Origin: Poriferisodalis sp965204195
GTDB lineage: Bacteria > Actinomycetota > Acidimicrobiia > Acidimicrobiales > Poriferisodalaceae
NCBI RefSeq assembly: GCF_965204195.1
Contig: NZ_OZ241975.1
Coordinates: forward strand, 1,178,001-1,242,000
Length of the DNA stretch: 64,000 bases
Direction: 5' to 3'
The position numbers and the translations under genes are program-made. Below, one piece after another: positions 8,918-16,400 of this stretch. The notes under the pieces were generated by a model. The model made no database searches. It worked only from the letters and a program-made list of their open reading frames with translations, and was not told the origin of the DNA. The first letter of the stretch is position 1, and each line of letters begins with the position of its first letter.

Positions 8918-10051
8918 ATGAGTTACGCAATTCACTTTGTCGATTTCGGTCACAGGTGGCGCGATGTGGACAGGCGCCTGTTCACAGTTCTGCTGGGGAT
9001 GCCCACCAGATGTCACGTCGCGATCAGGCGCGGATCGTTGCCGATCTACGATCTGACGGACGCAGGCGCGCTGCCTCGGCAAGCCAAGAGCATGCTGGAT
9101 CTCAACCCATTTGACTTGTCGAGCGCTCCCTACATCGAGGCAATCGGCCGACATGAACTCTACGCGCTGCTCGTGCAGGGGCTGACCCGCAAGCAAGCCG
9201 AACTCGCCCACTCGCAGCTGACCCAGTACTCGGACTATGCGGGAACCGTGGCGGTCCGGCTGGACGACGAGACGCACTGGTTGCTGTACGGAGCCACCTT
9301 GCTGCACGGGTACCGCCTCGTAGGGAACCAACTGCGAGTGCTGCACGACGCGACAGAAGTGGCCGGCGACGACGAGAGGGACTTGGAGTCCTTCGACTAC
9401 TGGCGATGGAGCGGCCTGTTCGACGACGTGGCCTGGGAGAACATCGGCCTCAAGGGAACGATGTTCGACGGGTTCGAGTCCGCGGGCCACGGCGCGGTGC
9501 TCGCCGAAGCGGAGGACCTGCTCGACGACCTGTTGGAAGGCGTCTCCCGCGAGGTGATGCTGCGCGTCGGCGATCTGGACCCGGGGCTCGTCGAGGCGCT
9601 CCACGCTGCGCTGCTCGCTCTGAGCACGGCGCGTACAGCGGAGCAGTACGCCCAATCGGGACTCTCATGCAGGCGCTTCCTCGAACGGCTCGCGGACCGG
9701 CTGTTCCCCGCAACCGACGAAAAGCGCAACGGCAGAGAGCTGGGACAGGACAAATGGAAGAACCGGCTTTGGGCGTTCGCCGAGGACGCTCTCGATAGTT
9801 CTGAAGCCTCCGACTTTCAGTTCCGGCTGGACGATCTGGGGAAGCGAATCGATCACTGGACCGACGCGAGCAACCAGGCGGTACACCGGCCTGCGATCAC
9901 CCAGATCGGAGCGACCAGGCTGGTGGTCGGCCTCGTCTCGCTCACATACGACCTGGTTCTCCTGGTTGAACCGCCCGCAGAGCTGCCGACCGCGGGCTAC
10001 GAACCGCACGCGTCAACCGTCCTCCGCAGACTGCTGGACGACAACGGCTGA
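8918..10051 (+). CDS. Hypothetical protein of the defence island, helical C-terminal domain
   Basis: 377 residues from ATG 8918, which follows GGGAGGATTCC and is preferred over an upstream GTG at 8837. The N-terminal half is mixed alpha/beta with many aromatic residues. The C-terminal half (from about 225) is all helical and contains WKNRLWAFAEDAL and DHWTDASNQAVHRP. This last segment, with Asn/His spacing and a following hydrophobic helix, recalls HEPN-like or AbiV-like helical domains, but the match is weak. No membrane segment or signal peptide. Its neighbours are all accessory genes, so a defence or toxin-like role is possible and unproven. Confidence 0.72.
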   Translation: MSYAIHFVDFGHRWRDVDRRLFTVLLGMPTRCHVAIRRGSLPIYDLTDAGALPRQAKSMLDLNPFDLSSAPYIEAIGRHELYALLVQGLTRKQAELAHSQLTQYSDYAGTVAVRLDDETHWLLYGATLLHGYRLVGNQLRVLHDATEVAGDDERDLESFDYWRWSGLFDDVAWENIGLKGTMFDGFESAGHGAVLAEAEDLLDDLLEGVSREVMLRVGDLDPGLVEALHAALLALSTARTAEQYAQSGLSCRRFLERLADRLFPATDEKRNGRELGQDKWKNRLWAFAEDALDSSEASDFQFRLDDLGKRIDHWTDASNQAVHRPAITQIGATRLVVGLVSLTYDLVLLVEPPAELPTAGYEPHASTVLRRLLDDNG

Positions 10052-10274
10052 TCCCCAGACCTAGGAGAAATGCCGGCACCGAGGCCCGGACAAGCCGGGC
10101 GAGCGAATGCCGCGCAGGAACTCGGAGACGGATCGCGATCACGGTGTGCAGCGGAAGGCGACCTCGTCGGCGGGCGACAAGCGGGGCTCGAGCCGGTGCA
10201 CAATTGGGTGTGCACAGTTGCGCCGACGCCGGACCCCGTCCCGAGATTCACTAAGTGGAGAATGGCGTGACGAC

Positions 10275-10523
10275 GTGAAGGCTGCCACCGGCCTGGGGAG
10301 CACCACCATCTACAAGCTCATGGCCGCAGGCGACTTCCCCGCCAGCTACCAGCTCGCCGCCCGCGCTATCGGTTGGCACAGCGGCGAAGTAGCGGCATGG
10401 ATCGACAGCCGAACCCCAACACCCTGGCTGCAAACAGACCCCAAGACGGCCACGGCGGCCAAGCCGGCCGTCTCGGGCATCGGCTCGCTGTCGGCCGCAC
10501 CGCCGCGACCGGGCGCAAAGTGA
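10275..10523 (+). CDS. AlpA-like helix-turn-helix regulator
   Basis: 82 residues from GTG 10275; the frame stays open upstream to 10107, so a longer product is possible. VKAATGLGSTTIYKLMAAGDF is followed by the wing and AAWIDSR, the pattern of AlpA/MerR-superfamily excision regulators. These bind DNA near att sites of prophages and integrative islands and activate excision. The usual N-terminal beta strand before the helix-turn-helix is poorly conserved, so the gene may be shortened. The 3' part contains one copy of a direct repeat found again at 12991. No integrase gene is visible in the window. Confidence 0.62.
   Translation: MKAATGLGSTTIYKLMAAGDFPASYQLAARAIGWHSGEVAAWIDSRTPTPWLQTDPKTATAAKPAVSGIGSLSAAPPRPGAK
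10402..10431 (+). repeat. Direct repeat copy 1 flanking the methylase-nuclease module
   Basis: The core gccgaaccccaacaccc (from 10409) plus one variable base and ggctgc is shared with 12991-13021, with atcgac just before it in both. It lies inside the 3' part of the AlpA-like gene. Together the two copies bracket about 2.6 kb that holds exactly the methylase and HNH genes. Confidence 0.6.
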
Positions 10524-10711
10524 GCCCGGTGCCAAGATGCGAGGCGCGGCTGCGCCGGCCGGCACGACGAGCACGATGGGCGCTGTGGGCTGCCGACCGG
10601 GGATCGTTGGACGGGACTGGGGCAATCAGGATCGCTAGGTCACCCTCTGCGAAGTTTGACTCGGCGGAAGGACCGACACCCGCTGAGGCCAACGAGGCAT
10701 GATGGTTGGCG

Positions 10712-11833
10712 ATGACGGGCAATCGCGACCTCAACGCCGCTAAGGCCGCCAAGCGAGACGAGTTCTACACACAGCGCGAGGACGTCGAAGCGGAGCTGCG
10801 GCACTACCGGCCGCACTTCACCGCCAAGACCGTCTATCTGAACTGCGACGATCCGTACGAGTCGGAGTTCTTCAAGTTCTTCGCCGCCCAGTTCAACGCG
10901 CTTGGGCTCAAGCGGCTGATCGCCACTAGCTACTCAGGGTCGCCTGTGGCTGGCGAGCACCTGCAGCTCGACTTCGCGGGCCGGGGCATACCCGAGGCCG
11001 AGAAGTCGCAGGCGCACATGATCGACATACGAGAAGTGGCCGACCATAATCATGACGGCCGAGTCGACCTCGCCGATGTCGAATGGTTGTTGCGCAAAGG
11101 CGGAAACACTTGGCGGCCGCTGGAGGGCAACGGCGATTTCCGCAGTTCCGAGTGCATCGAGCTGCTCAAACAGGCCGACATCGTTGTCACTAATCCGCCG
11201 TTCAGCCTGTTCCGCGAGTACATCACCCAGCTCATCGAACACGGCAAACAGTTCCTAGTCATCGGCCATCAGAACGCAACCAAGTACAAGGAGATATTCC
11301 CTCTGATCCAAGACGGCCGAGTTTGGCTCGGAGTCAACAACGGCGGCAACAAGTGGTTCCGGGTCTCAGACGACTACGACCACGTCCAGACCGAAGCCCG
11401 CAACAAAATGGAGGACGGCGTTCGCTACATCAGCCGCGGGGATGTGAACTGGTTCACGAACCTCGACCACGCCAAGCGCCATGAGCGACTGGAGTTGTGG
11501 AAGCAATACACGCCAGAGGCGTACTGCACGTATGAGAACCACGAAGCCATCAATGTCAACAAGGTGGCGGAGATTCCCGAGGATTACCACGGACCGATGG
11601 GGGTGCCCATCACGTATCTCGACAAGCACAATCCTGAGCAGTTCGAGATTCTCGGGGTCGGCATCGCCAATTTGGGTTTGGCTGCCGGTGTGCGGCCGTA
11701 CAAGCCAGAGCACCGTGAGTATCGCAAGACAATCCAGAAGCGGGGAGCTGTCGACGGCGACCTTTACATGGTGGTGGACGGAGAGGTCACCGTGCCGTAC
11801 TCGCGCATATTGATCCGCCGGAGACCGTCGTGA
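10712..11833 (+). CDS. EcoRI-type adenine-specific DNA methyltransferase
   Basis: 373 residues from ATG 10712 (a TTG at 10706 is also in frame). The opening NRDLNAAKAAKRDEFYTQ, the NCDDP segment near 45 and the catalytic NPPF at 161-164 are hallmarks of the EcoRI-methylase family, which puts a methyl group on N6 of adenine in a short target. Its stop overlaps the GTG of the DUF262-HNH gene, so the pair is one transcription and translation unit. In such pairs the methylase would mark self DNA and the partner nuclease would attack unmarked, or differently marked, DNA. The target sequence cannot be read from the protein. Confidence 0.9.
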   Translation: MTGNRDLNAAKAAKRDEFYTQREDVEAELRHYRPHFTAKTVYLNCDDPYESEFFKFFAAQFNALGLKRLIATSYSGSPVAGEHLQLDFAGRGIPEAEKSQAHMIDIREVADHNHDGRVDLADVEWLLRKGGNTWRPLEGNGDFRSSECIELLKQADIVVTNPPFSLFREYITQLIEHGKQFLVIGHQNATKYKEIFPLIQDGRVWLGVNNGGNKWFRVSDDYDHVQTEARNKMEDGVRYISRGDVNWFTNLDHAKRHERLELWKQYTPEAYCTYENHEAINVNKVAEIPEDYHGPMGVPITYLDKHNPEQFEILGVGIANLGLAAGVRPYKPEHREYRKTIQKRGAVDGDLYMVVDGEVTVPYSRILIRRRPS

Positions 11834-12942
11834 AGATCACTCCGATCGAGGTCACGGTGCGGGAACTAGTAGACGGCTACAGCGACGACACGACAGACGG
11901 CGCTGCCGGAGCACAGGGCGTGTGGGCCTACGACGGCCTGCTGTGCGTGCGGCCGTCGTTCCAGCGGGAGTTCGTCTACAAACCCAAGCAGCAGGTCGCC
12001 GTGATCGACACGCTCCGCAAAGGGCATCCGCTGAACGTCATGTATTGGGCCGACTGCGGCGACGGCACTTACGAGATGCTGGACGGTCAGCAGCGCACCA
12101 TCTCGATCGCCCGCTATGCCGACAGAGACTTCTCGCATGACGGCCGGTTCTTCGACAACCTCAGCGCCGACGAACAGGAACAGGTACTCGACTACCGGCT
12201 GAGCGTGTATGTGTGCGAGGGGTCAGAGGACGACAAGATCGCGTGGTTCAAGACGATCAACTTCGCAGGCGAACAGCTCAAGCCCCAAGAGCTGCTGAAC
12301 GCCGTCTTCCGAGGTCCGTGGCTGGAGGATGCCAAGGCGTTCTTCTCGCGGCCCAACGCCGCCGCCGGAGGCTTGGCCGACGGATACGTGAAGGGCTCGC
12401 CCATCCGCCAGGAGTTGCTGCGCAAGGCGCTGGAGTGGATTTCGGGCGGTGACGTGCAGCGTTACATGGGTCAGCACCAGCACGCCCCCGATGCCTCTGA
12501 GCTGCGCGAGCACTTCCGCACCGTGGTCGGCTGGGCGAAGTCGGTGTTCCCCACTGTGCGGCCCGGCATCACAGATGCGGCTGACTGGGGAACGCTGTGG
12601 AGCAAACACGGCGACAGTGACTTCGACGCAGCAGCGCTAGACGCTCGGGTAGCAGAGCTGATCGACGACGACGAAATCCGCAGACAGGCGGGCATCTGCC
12701 CTTATCTGCTGACCGACGATGAGCGGCATCTCCAGTTGCGGACGTTCGACGACTCGCAGAAGCGCCGCGCCTACGAACGGCAAGACGGCATCTGTGTCAA
12801 GCCGGACGGCTGCGGCGAGCACTTCGCCATAGGCAAGATGCACGGCGACCACATCACGCCCTGGTCGGCGGGCGGCAAGACGACCGACGACAACTGCCAG
12901 ATGCTGTGCGCTGACTGCAATCGCCAAAAGGGAGCCCGCTGA
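11830..12942 (+). CDS. DUF262 (ParB/Srx-like) protein fused to HNH endonuclease
   Basis: 370 residues. The DUF262 domain covers about 1-200, with FQREFVYKPKQQ and DGQQRT, the NTPase-like motifs shared with GmrS and BrxU. A helical middle follows. The last 70 residues form an HNH nuclease with Cys pairs (ICVKPDGC, LCADC) around HGDHITPWS and NRQKG. In characterised relatives DUF262 couples nucleotide hydrolysis to HNH cutting, often of modified DNA. Here the GTG overlaps the methylase stop, so the pair reads as a compact restriction-modification or modification-dependent unit. Whether it cuts unmethylated DNA (classic) or foreign modified DNA is open. Confidence 0.88.
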   Translation: MKITPIEVTVRELVDGYSDDTTDGAAGAQGVWAYDGLLCVRPSFQREFVYKPKQQVAVIDTLRKGHPLNVMYWADCGDGTYEMLDGQQRTISIARYADRDFSHDGRFFDNLSADEQEQVLDYRLSVYVCEGSEDDKIAWFKTINFAGEQLKPQELLNAVFRGPWLEDAKAFFSRPNAAAGGLADGYVKGSPIRQELLRKALEWISGGDVQRYMGQHQHAPDASELREHFRTVVGWAKSVFPTVRPGITDAADWGTLWSKHGDSDFDAAALDARVAELIDDDEIRRQAGICPYLLTDDERHLQLRTFDDSQKRRAYERQDGICVKPDGCGEHFAIGKMHGDHITPWSAGGKTTDDNCQMLCADCNRQKGAR

Positions 12943-12955
12943 GGCCGGGACTGCC

Positions 12956-13381
12956 GTGCCGGCCATCGTGGCCGTCGGCATTGTGTCAATCGACTCGGCC
13001 GAACCCCAACACCCCGGCTGCTGCCTGCGGCCGAGAGCGAGGCAACCCCGTGAGCCGTCGGGCGGCGAGTGCGCCGGCTGGGTCGTGTGTTTCCCGGCGG
13101 CTGTGGCTGTGTTTGCTGTGTTGGTGGTGCCTGCGCACGATGTGGCGCTGAGGTGGCAGCCGCAGCGCCCGCCAGCACGCAGGGAAGCGTTCGCCGCCGA
13201 CGCGGCGCTCGCAATGGTGGCGGCTGCGGGCACGGTGGCGGCGCTGGTGCGACACAGACAGCGGCGTGCGGGGCGGTCCGATGAGCGCCGCGCAGGTCGG
13301 GCGGCTGCCGTCGCCTTTGGAGACGCTGCTGTGAGCCACTACCGGGAGTTCGGGAAACTAAACCCGAGGGCCGCAGATTAG
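12956..13381 (+). CDS. Possible small membrane protein
   Basis: 141 codons from GTG. Third codon positions are strongly G/C, which supports coding. Two hydrophobic stretches (WVVCFPAAVAVFAVLVV and ALAMVAAAGTVAALV) surround an Arg-rich linker, and the C-terminus is soluble. It starts 13 bases after the HNH gene and ends 11 bases before the next gene, so it could belong to the same transcript. I recognise no family; the true start may be GTG 13054 or later, because the first 30 residues span the direct repeat and look non-coding. Confidence 0.4.
   Translation: MPAIVAVGIVSIDSAEPQHPGCCLRPRARQPREPSGGECAGWVVCFPAAVAVFAVLVVPAHDVALRWQPQRPPARREAFAADAALAMVAAAGTVAALVRHRQRRAGRSDERRAGRAAAVAFGDAAVSHYREFGKLNPRAAD
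12991..13021 (+). repeat. Direct repeat copy 2 flanking the methylase-nuclease module
   Basis: This has atcgac, then gccgaaccccaacaccc, then cggctgc, matching 10402-10431 with one substitution and a small spacing change. Similarity falls off quickly on both sides, so this is a short repeat and not a duplicated gene. It could be a recombination or insertion footprint of the methylase-HNH cassette. Confidence 0.6.
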
Positions 13382-13392
13382 GGAGAAGCGGA

Positions 13393-13992
13393 ATGACGAT
13401 TGAGTTCGAGGAGATGTCGCCTGAGGACGTACCGCCAGAAGTCTTAGAGATGGTCCAACGAAACGCCCCGCGCAGCGCTGAAATGGACCGCGTGCTGGCT
13501 GAGTTCCGTGTGGAGACCGCAAGGGTGATGGGCGAGTTTGTGATGCTGCACAGCCAATTGCTGTGGGGTGTCATGTTCCATGTCGAATGCGCGCACGCTC
13601 GCAAGAAACTTGCGCGTGATTTGGCGATGAACGACATGCAGCCAATCGGTGATGCCGTACAGCAGTTCATGGGATGGCCCGGCGAGCGACAGATCGAAGC
13701 TCTGCGCAAAAGTGGGTGCCCGGAGTCCGTCGTCGAAGCGCTTGACAAGCTCCGCGGGCTTCGCAATCAGTTGGTGCACGCCAACTTCTACGACGCTCCG
13801 ATGTGGCTGCGCGGTGTTACGCCCGAACCCGCATGGTGGAAGACGGTCGGTGGTGTAGATGACAAGTGGTTCACGCTGCATGAGCACAGGGCGGCGATCA
13901 TCGAAATGCGCCTCGCAGCGGCGGATATCCCCGGCTGGCTCTACGAGGCAGCGACCGAGCAATCGAGCGGTGAGGAACAGGAGACGGGGTGA
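13393..13992 (+). CDS. Hypothetical helical protein with RNxxxH motif
   Basis: 199 residues, ATG preceded by AGGGAGAAG. It is almost entirely helical. KLRGLRNQLVHANFY (about 117-131) resembles the RNxxxH catalytic motif of HEPN-fold ribonucleases and DUF4145-like proteins, which are common in antiphage loci; the resemblance is limited to that motif. The stop overlaps the GTG of the next small gene, which overlaps a third. No partner nucleotidyltransferase lies alongside, so a classic HEPN-MNT toxin pair is not supported. Confidence 0.7.
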   Translation: MTIEFEEMSPEDVPPEVLEMVQRNAPRSAEMDRVLAEFRVETARVMGEFVMLHSQLLWGVMFHVECAHARKKLARDLAMNDMQPIGDAVQQFMGWPGERQIEALRKSGCPESVVEALDKLRGLRNQLVHANFYDAPMWLRGVTPEPAWWKTVGGVDDKWFTLHEHRAAIIEMRLAAADIPGWLYEAATEQSSGEEQETG

Positions 13993-14096
13993 CGGCGGCG
14001 CTCGTGCGCGACGTGCTGCGGCGCAGGCGGCGGCGCGCCGAGGCGGCCTGGGCCGCCGGGCTGCTCGCCCGACGCATACAGAGCAGGTCGTCATGA
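13989..14096 (+). CDS. Small basic protein, 35 residues
   Basis: GTG 13989 overlaps the previous stop (GTGA) and its own TGA overlaps ATG 14093 (ATGA). The product is Arg-rich: VRDVLRRRRRRAEAAW, then a short hydrophobic turn, then ARRIQSRSS. The double overlap argues for a real coupled gene despite its size. Similar short helical peptides are usual between phage or island genes. No function recognised. Confidence 0.4.
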   Translation: MTAALVRDVLRRRRRRAEAAWAAGLLARRIQSRSS

Positions 14097-14151
14097 CGTG
14101 CATCCACTGCGGCAGCGCCGACCTGCGGGTGATGCAGCGCACCGGCCCGCG
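14093..14151 (+). pseudogene. Start of a CxxC zinc-ribbon-like protein, cut at the island end
   Basis: ATG overlaps the preceding stop. The first residues are MTCIHCGSADLRVMQRTG, one half of a zinc ribbon. From 14152 the frame runs antisense through tmRNA, so the second CxxC half and the natural end are missing. I read this as a gene truncated where the island meets tmRNA. Confidence 0.4.
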
Positions 14152-14512
14152 TGGAGGTGGCGGGAATCGAACCCGCGTCCTTCAACGTTTCGGTGAGTCT
14201 TCTCCGAGCGCAGTCGCTGGGGGATTGTCGGGCGATGGCGGGCAGCGACACCCTGCCAGTCGCCGTAGCCGTCTGTGCGTGTCCCCGGCGCCCCGTCGGC
14301 ACGGGCGGCGGGCGAGCCCTGCAGATGATGGCACCGACGCCCGCAGGACTGGGGCTATCGGGCCGAACTCACAACCTGAGATCAGGCTGCGAGCACCAGA
14401 TCGTCTTGATCGACGTTGGCGTTTGTATTTGTTTCCGGCTCTTTTTCGTGGATCCGGAGACCACGGCTCGCTTCTCTCACTTCAACCGTCAAAGTCGAAA
14501 CCGATCACCCCC
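14152..14512 (-). ncRNA. ssrA: Transfer-messenger RNA (tmRNA)
   Basis: The 5' end GGGGGTG (from 14512) pairs with CACCTCC (14159-14153) to form a 7-bp acceptor stem with one G-U pair. The start reads GGGGGTGATCGGTTTCGACT, and the T-arm GCGGGTTCGATTCCCGC lies near the 3' end. The CCA is not encoded. An internal tag frame runs from 14435 to the TGA at 14384-14382 and ends DDLVLAA, the usual protease-recognised tail. It is 361 nt, a normal one-piece tmRNA. It rescues stalled ribosomes. The accessory island abuts its 3' end, a frequent integration target. Confidence 0.96.
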
Positions 14513-14627
14513 AGGTGGTTAGCGGAACCCACGCTGTGCGGGCCCCGTTCGGCGGGCTACCACCCTAGCGATGGGCTGTGACGGGCCGAACGCGGCGTCA
14601 TGACGGTCTGATGGCGAGAATGCTGGG

Positions 14628-15545
14628 GTGAGCGATCCGCAGCCGCCGGCTGCGCTGTGGGGTGACGAGCGCCACGGCGGTGCGTGTGTCGTGCTCGCCG
14701 ACGATGCTCCGCTGGGGATGGGTGGCGGTGAAGCGCCAGATGGCGGGCTGCTCATACCCCCGCTGCCGGAACGGCTGGATACAGCGGCGCTGACGGTGAC
14801 GCACGAATGGCTCGGGCGGGGCCGGTGGGTGAGTCGGGTTCGGGTTACCGACGACCGCGCCGCCCGAGAAGTGGTGGCACAGCTGCGCGCCGACGGTCAC
14901 GCCGCTGTGCTGGGGCCGCCTGACGAGACGCACGCCGTGGGGTGGCGAAACCGCAACCGTGCGGCGCAGGTCGGCGGGAAGCTGGCCGTTTGCTTCCCGT
15001 GGGCGGACGCTGACGCTGCGGCGGTGGTCGAGGTCGACCCTGGCGAGGCATTCGGAGCGGGCACTCATCCATCTACCCGGCTCCTCGCTGAGTGGCTCGC
15101 GGAGCACATCAGCGGCGGCGAGCGGGTGCTCGACGTGGGGTGCGGCAGCGGGGTGCTGGCGCTGGCAGCGGCCCGGCTGGGTGCTGCCGAAGTGGTGGGC
15201 ATCGACATCGAACCGGCAGCGATCGCGACGGCCGAGGCCAATGCCCAGCGCAACGGACTCGACGCCGTGGCCAGCTTCGGCGTAGTCCCTGTCGGCGGCG
15301 CCGAACTCGGCACATACGACGTGGTCGTTGCCAACATCACTGCTGGTGTGCTGATGCCGCTAGCCGGCGACATTGCCGAGCGAGTCGCACCTGGAGGCTG
15401 GCTTGCCATCGGCGGCATCTCCGCAGCCCAGACTTCGTCGGTTGCTGCCGCCTACCGCCGCTACGGCATCGAGCTGGCCGATCCCGTCCGGCTCGACGAC
15501 TGGGTCTCGCTGTCGGGGCGCAAGGCGTCGGGCGGTCTGGTCTGA
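14628..15545 (+). CDS. prmA: Ribosomal protein L11 methyltransferase
   Basis: 305 residues from GTG. A substrate-recognition N-domain is followed by a class I SAM methyltransferase fold: AFGAGTHPSTRL, the SAM-binding loop VLDVGCGSGVLAL, DIEPAAIATAEAN and the PrmA catalytic block VVANITAGVLMPL. PrmA trimethylates L11 amino groups on the ribosome. The size and the TGTHxTT-like and NILA-like blocks (here GAGTHPST and NITA) fit the family. It is the first backbone gene after tmRNA and converges with the SDR gene, 5 bases apart. Confidence 0.93.
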   Translation: MSDPQPPAALWGDERHGGACVVLADDAPLGMGGGEAPDGGLLIPPLPERLDTAALTVTHEWLGRGRWVSRVRVTDDRAAREVVAQLRADGHAAVLGPPDETHAVGWRNRNRAAQVGGKLAVCFPWADADAAAVVEVDPGEAFGAGTHPSTRLLAEWLAEHISGGERVLDVGCGSGVLALAAARLGAAEVVGIDIEPAAIATAEANAQRNGLDAVASFGVVPVGGAELGTYDVVVANITAGVLMPLAGDIAERVAPGGWLAIGGISAAQTSSVAAAYRRYGIELADPVRLDDWVSLSGRKASGGLV

Positions 15546-15550
15546 CGCGC

Positions 15551-16315
15551 TTACGAGCTCGGGGCGGGATAGTTGGCCCAGGCGGTGACGCCTTGGTAGC
15601 CGCCGTCGACGGTGATGGTCTGGCCGGTGATGTAGCGGGCCTCGTCGCTGGCGAGGAAGGCGACGACGTCGGCGATCTCTTCGGGCACGCCCCATCGGCC
15701 TAGGGCGATGTGGCGCTCGAGGCCGTCGGCGAGACCGGGAATCTCGCGGCCGGCTGCCCACATCTCGGTGATGATCAAACCGGGCGCCACGGCGTTCACC
15801 CGGATGCCGAATCGGCCGTAGGTGGCTGCCTGCGAGCGGGTGAGCGAATCCAGAGCGGCCTTGGTCGCCCCGTAGGTGGGCAGCTCGCTCACGCCGACTG
15901 AACCGGCGATCGACGACATGTGGATCACCGAGCCGTGACCTCGCTCGCCCATCTGGCGCGCCAGCGCCCGCGTGGTCTCCAGCGGCGCCAGGTAGTTGAG
16001 CTGCAGCACCGCCTGGTCGCCTCCGGGTTCTCGCAGCTCGCCCCGGCCGGCGTTGTTCACCAAGATGTCGACCCCGCCGAGAGCATCAACAGCGGCGGCG
16101 GCCAGATCGGCCCCGGCACCCTCCGCGCTCAAGTCACTCTCGATCACCACCGGGTCGTGCGGCAGCTCGGCCGCGATTCGATCCAAATCGTCGGTGGTTC
16201 TCGCCGCCAGCGCCACCCGTGCACCGTCCCGGGCCAAGGCCCGGGCGCAATGCTCGCCGATACCCCGGCTTGCCCCCGTCACCAACGCCGTCCGTCCGCT
16301 CAACCTCTCCGTCAT
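15551..16315 (-). CDS. SDR-family NAD(P)-dependent oxidoreductase
   Basis: 254 residues from ATG 16315; an upstream ATG at 16342 gives nine more, unconserved residues. Rossmann motif TGASRGIG, NNAG near 85, catalytic Ser in MSSIAGS with YGATK downstream, and a C-terminal VDGGYQG typical of classical SDRs such as FabG-like reductases. Substrate unknown: the tail WANYPAPSS is not conserved in FabG proper. It is transcribed alone, divergent from the ABC ATPase at 16401, with about 85 bases between. Confidence 0.9.
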   Translation of the reverse strand: MTERLSGRTALVTGASRGIGEHCARALARDGARVALAARTTDDLDRIAAELPHDPVVIESDLSAEGAGADLAAAAVDALGGVDILVNNAGRGELREPGGDQAVLQLNYLAPLETTRALARQMGERGHGSVIHMSSIAGSVGVSELPTYGATKAALDSLTRSQAATYGRFGIRVNAVAPGLIITEMWAAGREIPGLADGLERHIALGRWGVPEEIADVVAFLASDEARYITGQTITVDGGYQGVTAWANYPAPSS

Positions 16316-16400
16316 TCCCCAGACCTTCCCTTCGCGAATCATCAGTTTGCGTCAAGAAACCTGTTCAGGCAGGCGTCGGGGAGTGCGTAGCGTCTTGCAC

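Noticed and set aside
8483..9655. A 390-codon frame on the minus strand opposite the unknown gene at 8918
   Set aside because: The plus-strand gene has a good ribosome binding site and protein-like composition; the minus frame has neither.
10107..10274. The longer 139-codon version of the AlpA-like gene
   Set aside because: The first 56 residues are Arg/Ser-rich and not like any AlpA N-terminus; GTG 10275 is preferred, though a start is not proven.
14152..14185. A possible tRNA gene ending here
   Set aside because: The T-arm and acceptor belong to tmRNA: the 5' partner of the acceptor stem is 350 bases away at 14512 and a tag frame lies between.
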